DNA of 64,000 nt from positions 620,001 through 684,000 of the forward strand of contig NZ_SDHX01000001.1 of NCBI RefSeq assembly GCF_004118375.1, in the 5' to 3' direction. Below the pieces are notes generated by a model, which saw only the letters and a program-made list of their open reading frames with translations, did not search any database and was not told the DNA's origin. Of the stretch, positions 1 through 8,614 are shown piece after piece (the stretch's first letter is position 1; each line of letters starts with the position of its first letter). The DNA comes from Oleiharenicola lentus (GTDB lineage Bacteria > Verrucomicrobiota > Verrucomicrobiia > Opitutales > Opitutaceae). Made by a program: the position numbers and the translations under genes.

Positions 1-155
1 AAAATCAGGCGCGCTTGTTGCAGTGCGGATCGTTGTAGGGCGGGATTTTCAAATCCCGCCTCGGGCACGATGTTGCCCTCGATGAAGGCGGGGTTGCTTC
101 GCCAGCTCCGCCAAGCCTCCGTCGGAGACCCCGCCCTGCAAAAAGATCGTTCCGT
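1..155. repeat. Composite palindromic intergenic element 3' of tex
   Basis: The whole stretch downstream of tex is made of short inverted repeats and holds no credible gene. A GGCGGGATTTTCAAATCCCGCC palindrome (arms of about 9 bp) lies near 39-60. GCGGATCGTT near 22-31 is mirrored by GATCGTTCCGTCC near 144-156. A GGTTGCTTCGCCAGCTCCGCC / GTCGGAGACCCCGCC segment lies at about 90-135. The element reaches the TAG stop of tex and resembles the GGTCGGAGACCGG family seen elsewhere in the window. It may serve as a 3' hairpin or terminator, but there is no clean T-tract. Confidence 0.5.
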
Positions 156-156
156 C

Positions 157-2487
157 CTACTTCTTCTTGTTCAGCGCGGCGGTGAACCAGTCGTTGTTGA
201 GCGACTGGGGGGCGGCGGGTGGGCGAGTGACGGGCGGCGCGCTGCGCACGCCGCTGACCGGGCGCGGAGCGCCCGGTCCACCTTGGCCCAGCGGTGCCTT
301 CGGACCGAGCACCGGCTTGCTGCGCATCGAGAGGGCGATGCGCTTCCGCGCGAGGTCCACCTCGGTGACGGTGACCATCACCTTCTGCTGCGGCTTCACG
401 ACCTCGGCGGGATCCTTCACGAAATTGTCGGCGAGCTGAGAGACATGGACGAGGCCGTCTTGGTGGACACCAATGTCCACGAAGGCGCCGAAGGCCGTGA
501 CGTTCGTCACGATGCCGGGGAGCTTCATGCCGGGTTTCAGGTCCTCCGGCTTGTTCACGCCCTCCTGGAAACTGAAGGCCTCGAACTTCTGGCGCGGGTC
601 GCGGCCGGGCTTGGCCAGCTCGGCCATGATGTCCTTGAGCGTGGGCAGACCGACGTCGGTCGTGACGTATTTCTCCAGTTTGATCTGTTTGCGCAGCTTC
701 TCCTCGCGCATGAGTTCGGCGACGCTCGTGCCGAGGTCGGCAGCCATCTGCTCGACGAGCGCGTAGCGTTCGGGGTGCACGGCGGAGCCATCGAGCGGGT
801 GGGCGGCGTCGCGGATGCGGAGGAAGCCGGCGGCCTGCTCGAAGGCCTTGGGTCCGAGGCGCGGCACGTCGAGCAGCTCGGCACGCGTCTTGAACGCGCC
901 CTTCTCGTTGCGGCGCGCGACGATCGCGGCGGCGGTCGTGGCGTTGAGCCCGGAGACATAGCTAAGGAGCTGCTTCGAGGCGGTGTTGAGCTCGACGCCG
1001 ACGCCGTTCACGGAGCTGATGACGGTGTCATCAAGCGAGCGCTTGAGCGCGGGCTGGTCCACGTCGTGCTGGTATTGGCCGACGCCGATGGACTTCGGGT
1101 CGAGCTTCACGAGCTCGGCGAGCGGGTCCATGAGGCGCCGGCCGATGGAAACGGCGCCGCGGACGGTGAGGTCGTGGTCGGGGAACTCCTCGCGCGCGAC
1201 GTCGCTCGCGGAGTAAATGGACGCGCCGGACTCGTTGACCATGACGACCGGGATATGCGGCGGCAGGCCGAGCGCGCGCACGAAGGCCTCGGTCTCTCGG
1301 CCCGCCGTGCCGTTGCCGATGGCGACGGCCTCGACGTTGAAGAACTTCACAAAGCCGAGCAGCTTCTCCTTGGCCTCCTCGGCATGGCGGTCGGGGAAGA
1401 CGACGTCGTTGTGCAGGAGCTTGCCCTGGCGGTCGAGCAGCACGGTCTTGCAGCCGGTGCGGAAGCCCGGGTCGATGGCCATGACGGCCTTCTGCCCGAG
1501 AGGGGCGGAAAGGAGCAGCTCGCGGAGGTTGTCGGTGAAGACCTTGATCGCGGCCTCGTCGGCGCGCTTCTTCGACTCGATGCGCATCTCCGTCTCGATG
1601 GCGGGCGCGAGCAGGCGCTTGCAGGCGTCGGCGGTGGCGAGGCGCACCTGTTCGCCGCAGGACGACTTGTTCTTCACGAAGAGCGTCTCGACCTCGGCGA
1701 GGGCGGTGAGTTCGTCGGCCAGCGTGATGCGCATGATGAGGAACCCTTCCTTTTCGCCGCGGCGCATGGCGAGCACGCGGTGCGACGGGGCCTTGGCGAG
1801 CGGTTCGGACCAGTCGAAGTAGTCCTTGAACTTCGCGGCCTCGGGATCGGTGTCCTTGCCGTAAAGCACCTTGGAGGAGACGGTCGCTTGCGCGCGGTAA
1901 ACGACGCGCAGCTTCTCGCGGGCGGTGGCGTCGTCGCTGATGCGCTCGGCGAGGATGTCGCGGGCGCCGGCGAAGGCTTCTTCGGCGTTCTCTATCTTGC
2001 CCTTGGTGCTCTTGCCGTCGTCGAGGGTGAACTCCTTGCCCACGTAGGCCTGCGCGGCGGCCAAGGCGTCGGTGGCCGGGTCCTGCGCCCAGAGCAGCTC
2101 GGCGAGCGGTTCGAGGCCTTTCTCCTTCGCGATGGTGGCGCGCGTGCGTTTCTTCGGGCGGTAGGGCAGGTAGATGTCCTCGAGCTTGGTGAGCGTGTCG
2201 GCCAGCGCGAGGGCGTTGGACAGGGCGTCGGTGAGCAGGTTGCGCTCCTTGAGCGAGGCCACGATGGCAGTGCGGCGTTCGTCCACCTGGGCCATCTGCT
2301 CAAGGCGGTCGCGGATGGCGGTCACCTGCACCTCGTCGAGTTCGCCGGTGGCTTCCTTGCGGTAGCGCGAGATGAAGGGCACGGTCGCACCCTCCTTCAG
2401 CAACTGGGCGGTCGCGGCGACCTGGTGGACCTTGAGCTTCAGCTCCTCGGCGAGGCGGATGACGTGTTCGGGGTTGGGAGAATCCAT
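157..2487 (-). CDS. tex: Tex family S1-type RNA-binding transcription accessory protein
   Basis: This 776-residue cytoplasmic protein has the full Tex layout: an N-terminal helical domain (HVIRLAEELKLKVHQVAAT onward), a YqgF/RNase H-like core (VMAIDPGFRTGCK), helix-hairpin-helix motifs (SVNGVGVELNTAS and LLDVPRLGPKAFEQAAGFL), and an S1 domain at about residues 653-722 (PGIVTNVTAFGAFVDIGVHQDG). The last 54 residues are a Pro/Gly-rich tail. Tex binds RNA and associates with RNA polymerase; its exact role is still debated. The ATG at 2487 was chosen because the reading frame further upstream encodes low-quality sequence that overlaps a repeat. Length is normal for the family (about 750-800 aa). 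It is divergent from the oxidoreductase gene at 2698. Confidence 0.95.
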   Translation of the reverse strand: MDSPNPEHVIRLAEELKLKVHQVAATAQLLKEGATVPFISRYRKEATGELDEVQVTAIRDRLEQMAQVDERRTAIVASLKERNLLTDALSNALALADTLTKLEDIYLPYRPKKRTRATIAKEKGLEPLAELLWAQDPATDALAAAQAYVGKEFTLDDGKSTKGKIENAEEAFAGARDILAERISDDATAREKLRVVYRAQATVSSKVLYGKDTDPEAAKFKDYFDWSEPLAKAPSHRVLAMRRGEKEGFLIMRITLADELTALAEVETLFVKNKSSCGEQVRLATADACKRLLAPAIETEMRIESKKRADEAAIKVFTDNLRELLLSAPLGQKAVMAIDPGFRTGCKTVLLDRQGKLLHNDVVFPDRHAEEAKEKLLGFVKFFNVEAVAIGNGTAGRETEAFVRALGLPPHIPVVMVNESGASIYSASDVAREEFPDHDLTVRGAVSIGRRLMDPLAELVKLDPKSIGVGQYQHDVDQPALKRSLDDTVISSVNGVGVELNTASKQLLSYVSGLNATTAAAIVARRNEKGAFKTRAELLDVPRLGPKAFEQAAGFLRIRDAAHPLDGSAVHPERYALVEQMAADLGTSVAELMREEKLRKQIKLEKYVTTDVGLPTLKDIMAELAKPGRDPRQKFEAFSFQEGVNKPEDLKPGMKLPGIVTNVTAFGAFVDIGVHQDGLVHVSQLADNFVKDPAEVVKPQQKVMVTVTEVDLARKRIALSMRSKPVLGPKAPLGQGGPGAPRPVSGVRSAPPVTRPPAAPQSLNNDWFTAALNKKK

Positions 2488-2569
2488 GAACGGAGAAAGG
2501 GAAGCCGCCGAGTGCAATGCGTGCGGCGCGGCGTGCAACCGCGAATTCGCGGAGATGGGGGCAAAAAAC

Positions 2570-2684
2570 CGCAAAGGCCAAAGGTCCAGACGCCAAAGAA
2601 ACTCCAAAGGGTAACATCGAAATTCGATTTTGTGATTTATTTGGAGTTTGGCGCTTTGGGATTTGGCGTTTGGTGCAGCCGTCG
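2570..2684. repeat. AT-rich CCAAA/TTTGG inverted repeat
   Basis: This AT-rich stretch in a GC-rich genome sits between tex and the oxidoreductase. AAACTCCAAA (2599-2608) is exactly mirrored by TTTGGAGTTT (2640-2649). Around the arms, short runs of CCAAA/TTTGGCG recur in tandem (GCCAAA on the left; TTTGGCGCTTTGGG and TTTGGCGTTTGG on the right). It looks like a mobile palindromic repeat unit rather than a promoter, although it lies exactly where the promoter of the downstream gene should be. Confidence 0.55.
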
Positions 2685-2697
2685 TTTCAGTGCCCCG

Positions 2698-3720
2698 ATG
2701 TCGAAGAGGCTAAACTGGGGCATCCTCACCACGGGCTGGATCGCGCGGAAGTTTGTCACCGATCTGCTCCAGTCGCAAACGGGGCGATTTGTCGCCGTCG
2801 GCGCGCGCAACCTGGCCGACGCGCAGAAGTTCGCCGCCGACTTCGGCGGGGCCAACGCCCACGGCAGCTACGAGGCGCTGCTGGCGGACCCCGCGATCGA
2901 GGCCGTCTATATCGGCACGCCGCACCCGTGGCACGCGGAGTGGGCCATCAAGGCGGCGCAGGCGGGCAAGCACATCCTCTGCGAGAAGCCGCTCACGCTC
3001 AGCATCGCCGACACCGAGCGCGTGCTCGCGGCGGCGAAGCGGCACGACGTGCTCTTGATGGAGGCCTACATGTATCGCTTCCACCCGCAGACGCGGAAGG
3101 TGGTCGAACTGGTGCGCAGCGGCGCGCTCGGCGAACTGCGGCTGATCCGGGCCTCGTTCAATGTGCTGATGGATTTCAACCCCGAGCACCGGATGTTCAA
3201 GAAGGCGCTCGGTGGCGGCACGATCCTCGATCTCGGCTGCTACCCGATCACCTTCTCGCGCCACATCGCCGGAGCGGTCCAGGGCAAGGATTTCGTGGAG
3301 CCGCTTGAGTTCCACGGCACCGGTCGCCTGCGGGCGGAGGTCGGCACCGATGACTTTGCGACGGCCGTCGCAAAGTTTCCCGGCGACATCCTCGCCGAGC
3401 TGTCCTGTGGCGCGACCGTGCTCAATGACAACTCCGTGCAGCTGCACGGCACGGCCGGCTGGGTCGACGTGCCGCAGCCCTTTGTCCCCGGCCTGCTCGG
3501 GCAGGAGGAAAAAATCATCCTCCACCGCCGCGACGCGTCACCCGAGGAAATCATCATCCGCAGCCCGGGCGTGGGGCTCTACGCCTACGAGGCCGACGCC
3601 TTTGCCGAGGCCCTCTGGCGCGGCGCTCGTGAAGTCCCGCTGGCCACGCACGCCGACACCCTCGGCACGGCGCGCCTGCTGGACCGGTGGCTGGCGGGCG
3701 TGGGTGTGAAGTATGGTTAG
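2698..3720 (+). CDS. Gfo/Idh/MocA family NAD(P)-dependent oxidoreductase
   Basis: A 340-residue cytoplasmic oxidoreductase. The N-terminal Rossmann fold opens with WGILTTGWIARKF (GxxxxGxxA type); EKPLTLS is the family's EKP signature, followed by MEAYMYRFHPQ and GGGTILDLGCYPI. The combination YMYRFHPQ plus LDLGCYP is typical of the dihydrodiol dehydrogenase / xylose dehydrogenase branch, so the substrate is probably a sugar or sugar-like compound, but this cannot be fixed from sequence alone. The reading frame is open far upstream through the tex antisense; the ATG at 2698 is chosen because the Rossmann motif starts there. It stands alone, with repeats on both sides. Confidence 0.9.
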   Translation: MSKRLNWGILTTGWIARKFVTDLLQSQTGRFVAVGARNLADAQKFAADFGGANAHGSYEALLADPAIEAVYIGTPHPWHAEWAIKAAQAGKHILCEKPLTLSIADTERVLAAAKRHDVLLMEAYMYRFHPQTRKVVELVRSGALGELRLIRASFNVLMDFNPEHRMFKKALGGGTILDLGCYPITFSRHIAGAVQGKDFVEPLEFHGTGRLRAEVGTDDFATAVAKFPGDILAELSCGATVLNDNSVQLHGTAGWVDVPQPFVPGLLGQEEKIILHRRDASPEEIIIRSPGVGLYAYEADAFAEALWRGAREVPLATHADTLGTARLLDRWLAGVGVKYG

Positions 3721-3737
3721 GTCGCGTCCGCAAAATT

Positions 3738-3842
3738 CACCACACCCCGTCGCTTCGCGCCACCCCTCTCCAGAGGGGACCCAAACCGCCGTCTGACCAG
3801 ATCCCCTCTGGAGAGGGGTGCCCGCAGGGCGGGGTGTGGGAG
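3738..3842. repeat. Long inverted repeat with CCCCTCT/AGAGGGG arms
   Basis: CACCCCTCTCCAGAGGGGAC at 3761-3780 is mirrored almost perfectly by ATCCCCTCTGGAGAGGGGTG at 3801-3820. An outer pair, CACACCCCG (3741-3749) and CGGGGTGTGG (3830-3839), extends the cruciform. Each inner arm is itself a small palindrome (CCTCTCCAGAGG). It sits just after the stop of the oxidoreductase and could fold as a transcript end, but no T-tract follows. Confidence 0.6.
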
Positions 3843-3904
3843 GATGAACGTTTGCCGGTGTATTGCTCGCTCCGCCTTTCTTCGCTCCGCCCTCCAGCAA
3901 AGCG

Positions 3905-3931
3905 CGGCCGGTCGGGAGACCGGCCCTCCAG
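3905..3931. repeat. GGTCGGAGACCGG-family palindrome
   Basis: GGCCGGTCGGGAGACCGGCC is a near-perfect palindrome followed by CTCC. It matches copies at about 13200, 19445 and 27513 and lies in the 274-bp gap upstream of the DUF885 gene. The rest of that gap holds the CCCCTCT inverted repeat and no recognisable gene. Confidence 0.6.
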
Positions 3932-3994
3932 TCTTTCCGCCGCTCGTCGCACCGGGCTTGCCGCAGGGCGGCGGCTGGCCACACTCCGCTGCAA

Positions 3995-5830
3995 ATGAAA
4001 TTCCGTTCCTTGCTCACCGGCGCGGCCCTGGCTGCGGCTTTCACCCTCAACCTTGCGGCCTCGTCCGCCATCACGAAGGACGCCGTCATGGCCGAGCGCA
4101 TCGCCGCCGAGTCGGCCAAGGCCAACGCGTTTTTCGACCGCGTGTTCGACGAAAGCGTGGACCGCAGTCCGATCTCGCAGGGCTACCTCGGAATCAAGAA
4201 GGACCACGACAAGTGGGATGACTTCTCCGAAGCCAACCGGTTGGCCGAGTTCGCCATCACCGTGCGCGAACTCGCCGCGTTGAAGAGCACGGTCAACTTC
4301 GACCTGCTGGATGAGCAGACGAAGATGAGCTACCGGCTCTTTGTCGCGCAGGCGGAGCAGACCATCGAGGGCTGGAAGTGGCGCAACCACGACTACGTCT
4401 TCACCCAGATGGGTGGCCAGCACACCGACGCGGCGGCCTTCCTGATCAACTTTCACGAGGTTGCTAATACGGCCGACGCTCGCGCCTACATCACCCGCCT
4501 GCGCGCGCTGCCCGGAATGTTCGACCAGCTCATCGTCCGCGCCGAGGCCCAGGCTGCGCGCGGCATCCAGCCGCCGAAGTTCGTCTATCCTCTGCTCATC
4601 GAGTCATGCCGCGAGATCATCAGCGGCGCCCCCTTCGAGGCCGGCGAAAAGAAGAGCGCCCTGCTCGGGGATATCGAGGGCAAGGTCGCCGCCCTCAAGG
4701 ACGCCGACGAGGCGACTAAGGCGCAGCTGGTCACCGACGCGCGGGCGGCGCTGCTCGGCTCGGTCCGGCCCGCCTACGAAAAGCTTATCGCGCTCTTCGA
4801 GGCGCAGGCCAGGGTCGCCACCGACGACGACGGCGTGTGGAAGCTGCCCGAGGGCCGTGATTACTACAATTTCATGCTACGCAACCACACGACCACCGCA
4901 CTCGGCGCCGACGAGGTGCACGAGCTCGGCCTGCGCGAGGTCGCGCGCATCCACGCCGGCATGATGGAAATTGCGCGGAAGACCGGATTCAAGGGCGACC
5001 TCGCCGCGTTCCTGAAGTTCATGCGGGATGACCCACAGTTCAGCTACCCGAGCACCGAGGAGGGGCGCACGGCCTATGTTAAGCGCGCCGAGGCCGCCAT
5101 CGCGACCATGACCGCACGGCTCGACGAGTTCTTCGGCGTGAAGCCCAAGGCCGGCCTGATCGTGAAGCGGGTCGAGCCGTTCCGCGAGAAGGGCTCGGCC
5201 GCGGCGTTCTACAACCAGCCCTCGGCCGATGGCTCGCGTCCCGGCATCTACTACGTCAACACGCACGACATGCGCGGCCTGCCCATCTGGGAGCTGGAGA
5301 CGCTGGCCCACCACGAGGCCATTCCCGGCCATCACATGCAGAACGCGATTTCGCAGGAGCTGGAAAACATGCCCAAATTCCGGCGCTTCGGCGGCTACAA
5401 CGCCTATGGCGAGGGCTGGGCGCTCTACGCGGAGTATTTCCCCAAGGAGTTCGGCTTCTATCAGGATCCGTATCAGGACTTCGGCCGGCTTTCCGACGAG
5501 CTGCTGCGCGCCGTGCGGCTGGTGGTGGACACGGGAATTCATGCCAAGAAGTGGACGCGCCAGCAGGTGCTGGACTATTTCGGCGCCAACACGGCCGCCT
5601 CCGCCGTCGAGACGCTCGCCGAGACCAACCGCTACATCGTGTGGCCCGGCCAGGCCACGGGCTACAAGATCGGCATGATCAAGATCATCGAGCTGCGCGA
5701 GCTCGCGAAGCGGGAGCTCGGCGCGAAATTCGACCTCCGCGCCTACCACGACCTCGTGCTGAAAAACGGCGCCCTGCCGATGAGCCTTCTCGAGGAGAAC
5801 GTGCGGGCTTGGATCGCCAAAGCGAAATAG
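3995..5830 (+). CDS. Secreted DUF885 family protein (predicted zinc peptidase-like)
   Basis: A 611-residue exported protein. A signal peptide (MKFRSLLTGAALAAAFTLNL, cut near ASS-AIT) fixes the start at 3995. The body is a DUF885 domain: the C-terminal half has HHEAIPGHHMQ, an inverted-gluzincin-like HExxxH metal site, then EGWALYAEYF with the downstream Glu, and VVDTGIHAKKW and YIVWPGQATGYKIG, all typical of the family. DUF885 proteins are regarded as metallopeptidases acting in the periplasm or at the surface; the substrate is unknown. Length is normal. The next gene starts 31 bp later on the same strand. Confidence 0.9.
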   Translation: MKFRSLLTGAALAAAFTLNLAASSAITKDAVMAERIAAESAKANAFFDRVFDESVDRSPISQGYLGIKKDHDKWDDFSEANRLAEFAITVRELAALKSTVNFDLLDEQTKMSYRLFVAQAEQTIEGWKWRNHDYVFTQMGGQHTDAAAFLINFHEVANTADARAYITRLRALPGMFDQLIVRAEAQAARGIQPPKFVYPLLIESCREIISGAPFEAGEKKSALLGDIEGKVAALKDADEATKAQLVTDARAALLGSVRPAYEKLIALFEAQARVATDDDGVWKLPEGRDYYNFMLRNHTTTALGADEVHELGLREVARIHAGMMEIARKTGFKGDLAAFLKFMRDDPQFSYPSTEEGRTAYVKRAEAAIATMTARLDEFFGVKPKAGLIVKRVEPFREKGSAAAFYNQPSADGSRPGIYYVNTHDMRGLPIWELETLAHHEAIPGHHMQNAISQELENMPKFRRFGGYNAYGEGWALYAEYFPKEFGFYQDPYQDFGRLSDELLRAVRLVVDTGIHAKKWTRQQVLDYFGANTAASAVETLAETNRYIVWPGQATGYKIGMIKIIELRELAKRELGAKFDLRAYHDLVLKNGALPMSLLEENVRAWIAKAK

Positions 5831-5861
5831 CGGCTTCCCCCTGTCGAAGAATTGATGAGTT

Positions 5862-6539
5862 ATGTTTGAGCAACCTTTCTTAATTAAAGCTTCGGCTAGA
5901 GTATTTCGACATCACTTTGCTCTCTTGCTGCTGTTCGTTACCTGCGCCAATGGCCGAGCTTCCCTTTCCTCGGACGAGGAGGTGCTGGTAAAGGGTCTAG
6001 GCTTCGATCCGGTCGCAATGAATTCGGTCAAGGCGCTCGGCAGCTCGCTTGAGCGCCTGATGGGGCGTTCAGTGGACTTCCAGCGAGTTCCTGCTGCCGG
6101 CGTAGTCTTGCTGACCAAGCCGAACGAAGGGCATACGGTGCTCATTGCGGTGCGCCGTGTTTTGGCGGGCTCATCCTACTCAGCCTACCTCAACGAGCAG
6201 GCATTCGGCCATGGGCCTGACAGGGTTGCGATCATGAAGACCAGCGACCCCTACGCGTATCTGGCGGTTGTCCGGACCGACGGTGTGAATTACGATATCG
6301 ATCACGCCCAAGTGATTGCTCGCTACCGAGAGTTGACCAAGCGATACGGTCTTTTGCTGGTCGGTGCTGGGCAAGACTGGCTGGAAGCGAAATTCTCACG
6401 CCAGCCGGAAGATTGGAAGGTCTTTGCCAAGGAAGTATACGCATTCTGTCCCGATATCGTGGATCAGGGCACGGGAACCGTTGAGGCACTGGCGCATGAG
6501 ATGCGCCGGACAAACACGCTTTACTTGTGGTGGGACTGA
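5862..6539 (+). CDS. Hypothetical exported protein
   Basis: A 225-residue protein I do not recognise. The N-terminus (ARVFRHHFALLLLFVTCANG) looks like a signal or lipoprotein-type signal with Cys near residue 28. The rest is soluble and mixed alpha/beta, with no obvious motif. Base composition is visibly lower in GC than the neighbouring genes, with many A/T third positions, which could mean recent acquisition. It begins 31 bp after the DUF885 stop with no clear ribosome binding site and may be read through from that gene. Nothing in the context indicates its role. Confidence 0.65.
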   Translation: MFEQPFLIKASARVFRHHFALLLLFVTCANGRASLSSDEEVLVKGLGFDPVAMNSVKALGSSLERLMGRSVDFQRVPAAGVVLLTKPNEGHTVLIAVRRVLAGSSYSAYLNEQAFGHGPDRVAIMKTSDPYAYLAVVRTDGVNYDIDHAQVIARYRELTKRYGLLLVGAGQDWLEAKFSRQPEDWKVFAKEVYAFCPDIVDQGTGTVEALAHEMRRTNTLYLWWD

Positions 6540-6582
6540 TATGGCCAAGCGCGCGACCGTTGCGGTTGCCCTCAAGTTCAAA

Positions 6583-7452
6583 TCACTTCAGTCCCAACTC
6601 GCGCACCAACCAAGCCACGCGGTCGGCGGCGACTTCGGGCGGGTGGAGGCCGTGGTCGGCGTCGTAGGTGGCCATCTGCTTGCGCGGGCCGGCGGCGGCG
6701 TAGAACTCGGCGGCTTCCTCGGCGGTGACGTAGAAATCGCGGCTTGCGAACTGGAAGAACACCGGGGCGGGAGCGAGTTTGCCGACGAAGAGGACGGGAT
6801 CGATGGTGGCGAGCTGCGCCTTGTAGCTTTCGAGGTCCTTGGGCTGCTGGCGGAAAAGGAACCAGTCCACGAAGTGCGGCGTGGGGGCCATGAAGACGCA
6901 GGTCTTGGCCCGGCGGTCGAGCGCCTCGGCCATCATGCCATACATCGCGCCGAAGTCGTGTCCAACCAGGGCGACGCGCGTGGGATCAATGCCTGGTTGC
7001 GCGAGGAGCAGATCCATGGCGCGACGGAGCTCGATGACCTGGCGGATGGCGTGGGCATAGTCTTCCTCGGGGATACGGTTCTTATACCAGCCCGGCTCGG
7101 CCCACATGCCTTCGACGAGCAGCGACACCACGCCGCGGCCGGCGAGCGTCACGGCCTCGTCGAGGAACTGCGTGCGGTTGGTCGTCTTCGGATCGCCGAG
7201 CCAGTGGACGTAGAGGATGGCCGCGTGTGGGCCCGAGCCGGTGGCGGGCGAAACGAGATAGGCCTTCACCGGTTTGCCGGCGGGCGTGAAGGTGAGGTCG
7301 CGCACGAGCGCGGCGCCCCGTGTCTCGCGTCCGGCTTCCTGCACGTTGAGCGGGGCGGTCTTGTCGTAGGCGAAGAGGTCGGCGGGGGGCGGAGATTCGG
7401 CCGCGAAGACCGAGGCGAATGCGAACAACAGCAAACCCACGTAACCTGTCAT
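6583..7452 (-). CDS. Secreted alpha/beta hydrolase (dienelactone hydrolase-like)
   Basis: A 289-residue exported hydrolase. The signal peptide MTGYVGLLLFAFASVFAA supports the ATG at 7452. The fold is visible from AILYVHWLGDP (oxyanion region), VALVGHDFGAMYG (nucleophile elbow) and a C-terminal YDADHGLH (catalytic His). The elbow has Asp in the nucleophile position (GHDFG) instead of Ser or Cys, as in epoxide hydrolases and dehalogenases. The frame stays open upstream (from an ATG at 7563), but that part is the translation of a palindromic repeat and is unlikely to be protein. The start codon itself lies on the repeat arm (AGAATGACAGG). Substrate unknown. Confidence 0.85.
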   Translation of the reverse strand: MTGYVGLLLFAFASVFAAESPPPADLFAYDKTAPLNVQEAGRETRGAALVRDLTFTPAGKPVKAYLVSPATGSGPHAAILYVHWLGDPKTTNRTQFLDEAVTLAGRGVVSLLVEGMWAEPGWYKNRIPEEDYAHAIRQVIELRRAMDLLLAQPGIDPTRVALVGHDFGAMYGMMAEALDRRAKTCVFMAPTPHFVDWFLFRQQPKDLESYKAQLATIDPVLFVGKLAPAPVFFQFASRDFYVTAEEAAEFYAAAGPRKQMATYDADHGLHPPEVAADRVAWLVRELGLK

Positions 7453-7533
7453 TCTGATCCCGCGGCCGCGGGAGAAGAATCCAGAGGAGGGCGGAAGTGT
7501 TACTGGATCCTTCGCTTCACTCATGATGACAGG
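7445..7533. repeat. Palindromic repeat with GTCATTCTGA / TCATGATGACAG arms
   Basis: CCTGTCATTCTGA...GAAGAATCCAG at the left is mirrored by CTGGATCCTTCGCTTCACTC...GATGACAGG at the right. It belongs to the same family as the element at 30795-30878, with the core GTCATnCTGnGCGnnGCGAAnGATCC. A GCGGCCGC palindrome sits inside. The minus-strand hydrolase uses an ATG in the arm as its start codon. Confidence 0.75.
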
Positions 7534-7623
7534 CTGGGGTGAGTGGATTGGGGTAGTTTGCATGGGTGCAGGCTGGCTTAACCCCGCGGGGCGGGCAATC
7601 CCGTCGCGATGAACTGCAGGAAA

Positions 7624-8349
7624 TCAGCCGCCACCCGCCCGCCGCAGGTTGTCGCAGACAATGGCGGCGGCGATGGCGGCGTTGAGGGACTCGGCGCCGC
7701 CGTATTTGGGAATCGTAATCCGGCCGGTCAGGCGTGCGGCCACGGCGTCGGAGAGGCCGCGGCCCTCGCTGCCGATGACGATGATGGCGTCCTTGAGCGG
7801 CTTCAGCGCATGGACGTCTTCGCCCTGGAGATCGCAGCCGAGGACAGGCACCGTCACGCTGGCCAGGGCTTCGGCCAGCGGAACGGTGTGGGTTTTCACG
7901 CGGGCGAAGGAGCCCATGCTGGCGTTGACGACCTTCTGGGAAAACAGGTCGGCGCAGTCAGGCGAAAGCAGCACGCGGGCGCAGGCGAACCAGTCGGCGA
8001 TGCGGAGGAGCGTGCCGACGTTGCCGGGGTCCTGAATGCCGTCGAGGGCGAGCGTGAGGCCGTGGTCGAGCGCGCCGGCGGCGAGCGGGGCCCGCGTGAT
8101 CTTGCCCACGGCGAGCACACTGGACGGGGTGGGATAGTGGCTGAGCCGGTCCATCTCGGCGGCGGTGATGTCCACTGTGCGCGCACCGGTCCAAGCGGGC
8201 GTGGCGTAGATGTCCACGAGCGGAAACTTCGCCCCGAGCAGCTCGGCCACGACCTTCTCGCCCTCGACCACGAAGAGGCCGAGTTCCTCGCGGTGCTTCT
8301 TCTCCTGCAGCGAGCGCAGGCGCGTGATCTCGGCTTTGGTGAGGGGCAT
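7624..8349 (-). CDS. TrmH/SpoU family RNA 2'-O-methyltransferase (RlmB-like)
   Basis: A 241-residue methyltransferase of the SPOUT class. The N-terminal substrate-binding part (RLRSLQEKKHREELGLFVVE) is followed by SpoU motif 1 (LDGIQDPGNVGTLLRIADWF), motif 2 (IVIGSEGRGLS) and motif 3 (ITIPKYGGAESLNAAIAAAI), which together form the trefoil-knot SAM site. The family methylates ribose 2'-OH in 23S rRNA or tRNA; the exact nucleotide cannot be told. The start at MPLTKAE (8349) is preferred over an ATG at 8418, which would add a Pro-rich tail lying in the repeat-bearing gap. Confidence 0.9.
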   Translation of the reverse strand: MPLTKAEITRLRSLQEKKHREELGLFVVEGEKVVAELLGAKFPLVDIYATPAWTGARTVDITAAEMDRLSHYPTPSSVLAVGKITRAPLAAGALDHGLTLALDGIQDPGNVGTLLRIADWFACARVLLSPDCADLFSQKVVNASMGSFARVKTHTVPLAEALASVTVPVLGCDLQGEDVHALKPLKDAIIVIGSEGRGLSDAVAARLTGRITIPKYGGAESLNAAIAAAIVCDNLRRAGGG

Positions 8350-8419
8350 GGCGGCGAGCAAGGCAGCGCGAATGGGGTTTGGCAACTGTGGCGGCGGTGG
8401 GTTGGCGGAACTTTGCACT

Positions 8420-8477
8420 GTAGGGTCGGTGCTTGCGCCGACCTATCGCACGAGGTCGCCGCAAGCAGCGACCCTAC
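8420..8477. repeat. Inverted repeat, GTAGGGTCGG / CCGACCCTAC-type
   Basis: GTAGGGTCGGTGCTTGCGCC (8420 on) is mirrored by AGGTCGCCGCAAGCAGCGAC...CCCTAC ending at 8477, so the whole unit is an imperfect 58-bp palindrome, with an internal GGTGCTTGCGCC hairpin. A related element lies at 31877. It sits in the 265-bp gap between the divergent methyltransferase and TonB-dependent receptor genes. The rest of that gap shows only a possible TTGACC -35 near 8570 with no convincing -10. Confidence 0.7.
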
Positions 8478-8614
8478 AAGAAGAGGACAATCCATCTGGC
8501 AACGCACCAACCCCGCTTTGTGACGGCCGTGTTTCGCACGGGTTAAGATCCCGCGACGGACGCGGTCGCGCGTTGACCGCGGATTTTGCGCGCGTGCAGG
8601 GTCGCGGCCGACTT

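Noticed and set aside
39-62. Possible tRNA T-arm (TTCAAATCC) at the window start
   Set aside because: It is only the centre of a GGCGGGATTTTCAAATCCCGCC palindrome; no acceptor, D or anticodon arms can be placed around it.
70-2697. Long plus-strand open frame antisense to tex, joined to the oxidoreductase
   Set aside because: It is the mirror of a clear Tex coding sequence in a GC-rich genome; the protein has no recognisable features until the Rossmann motif at 2698.
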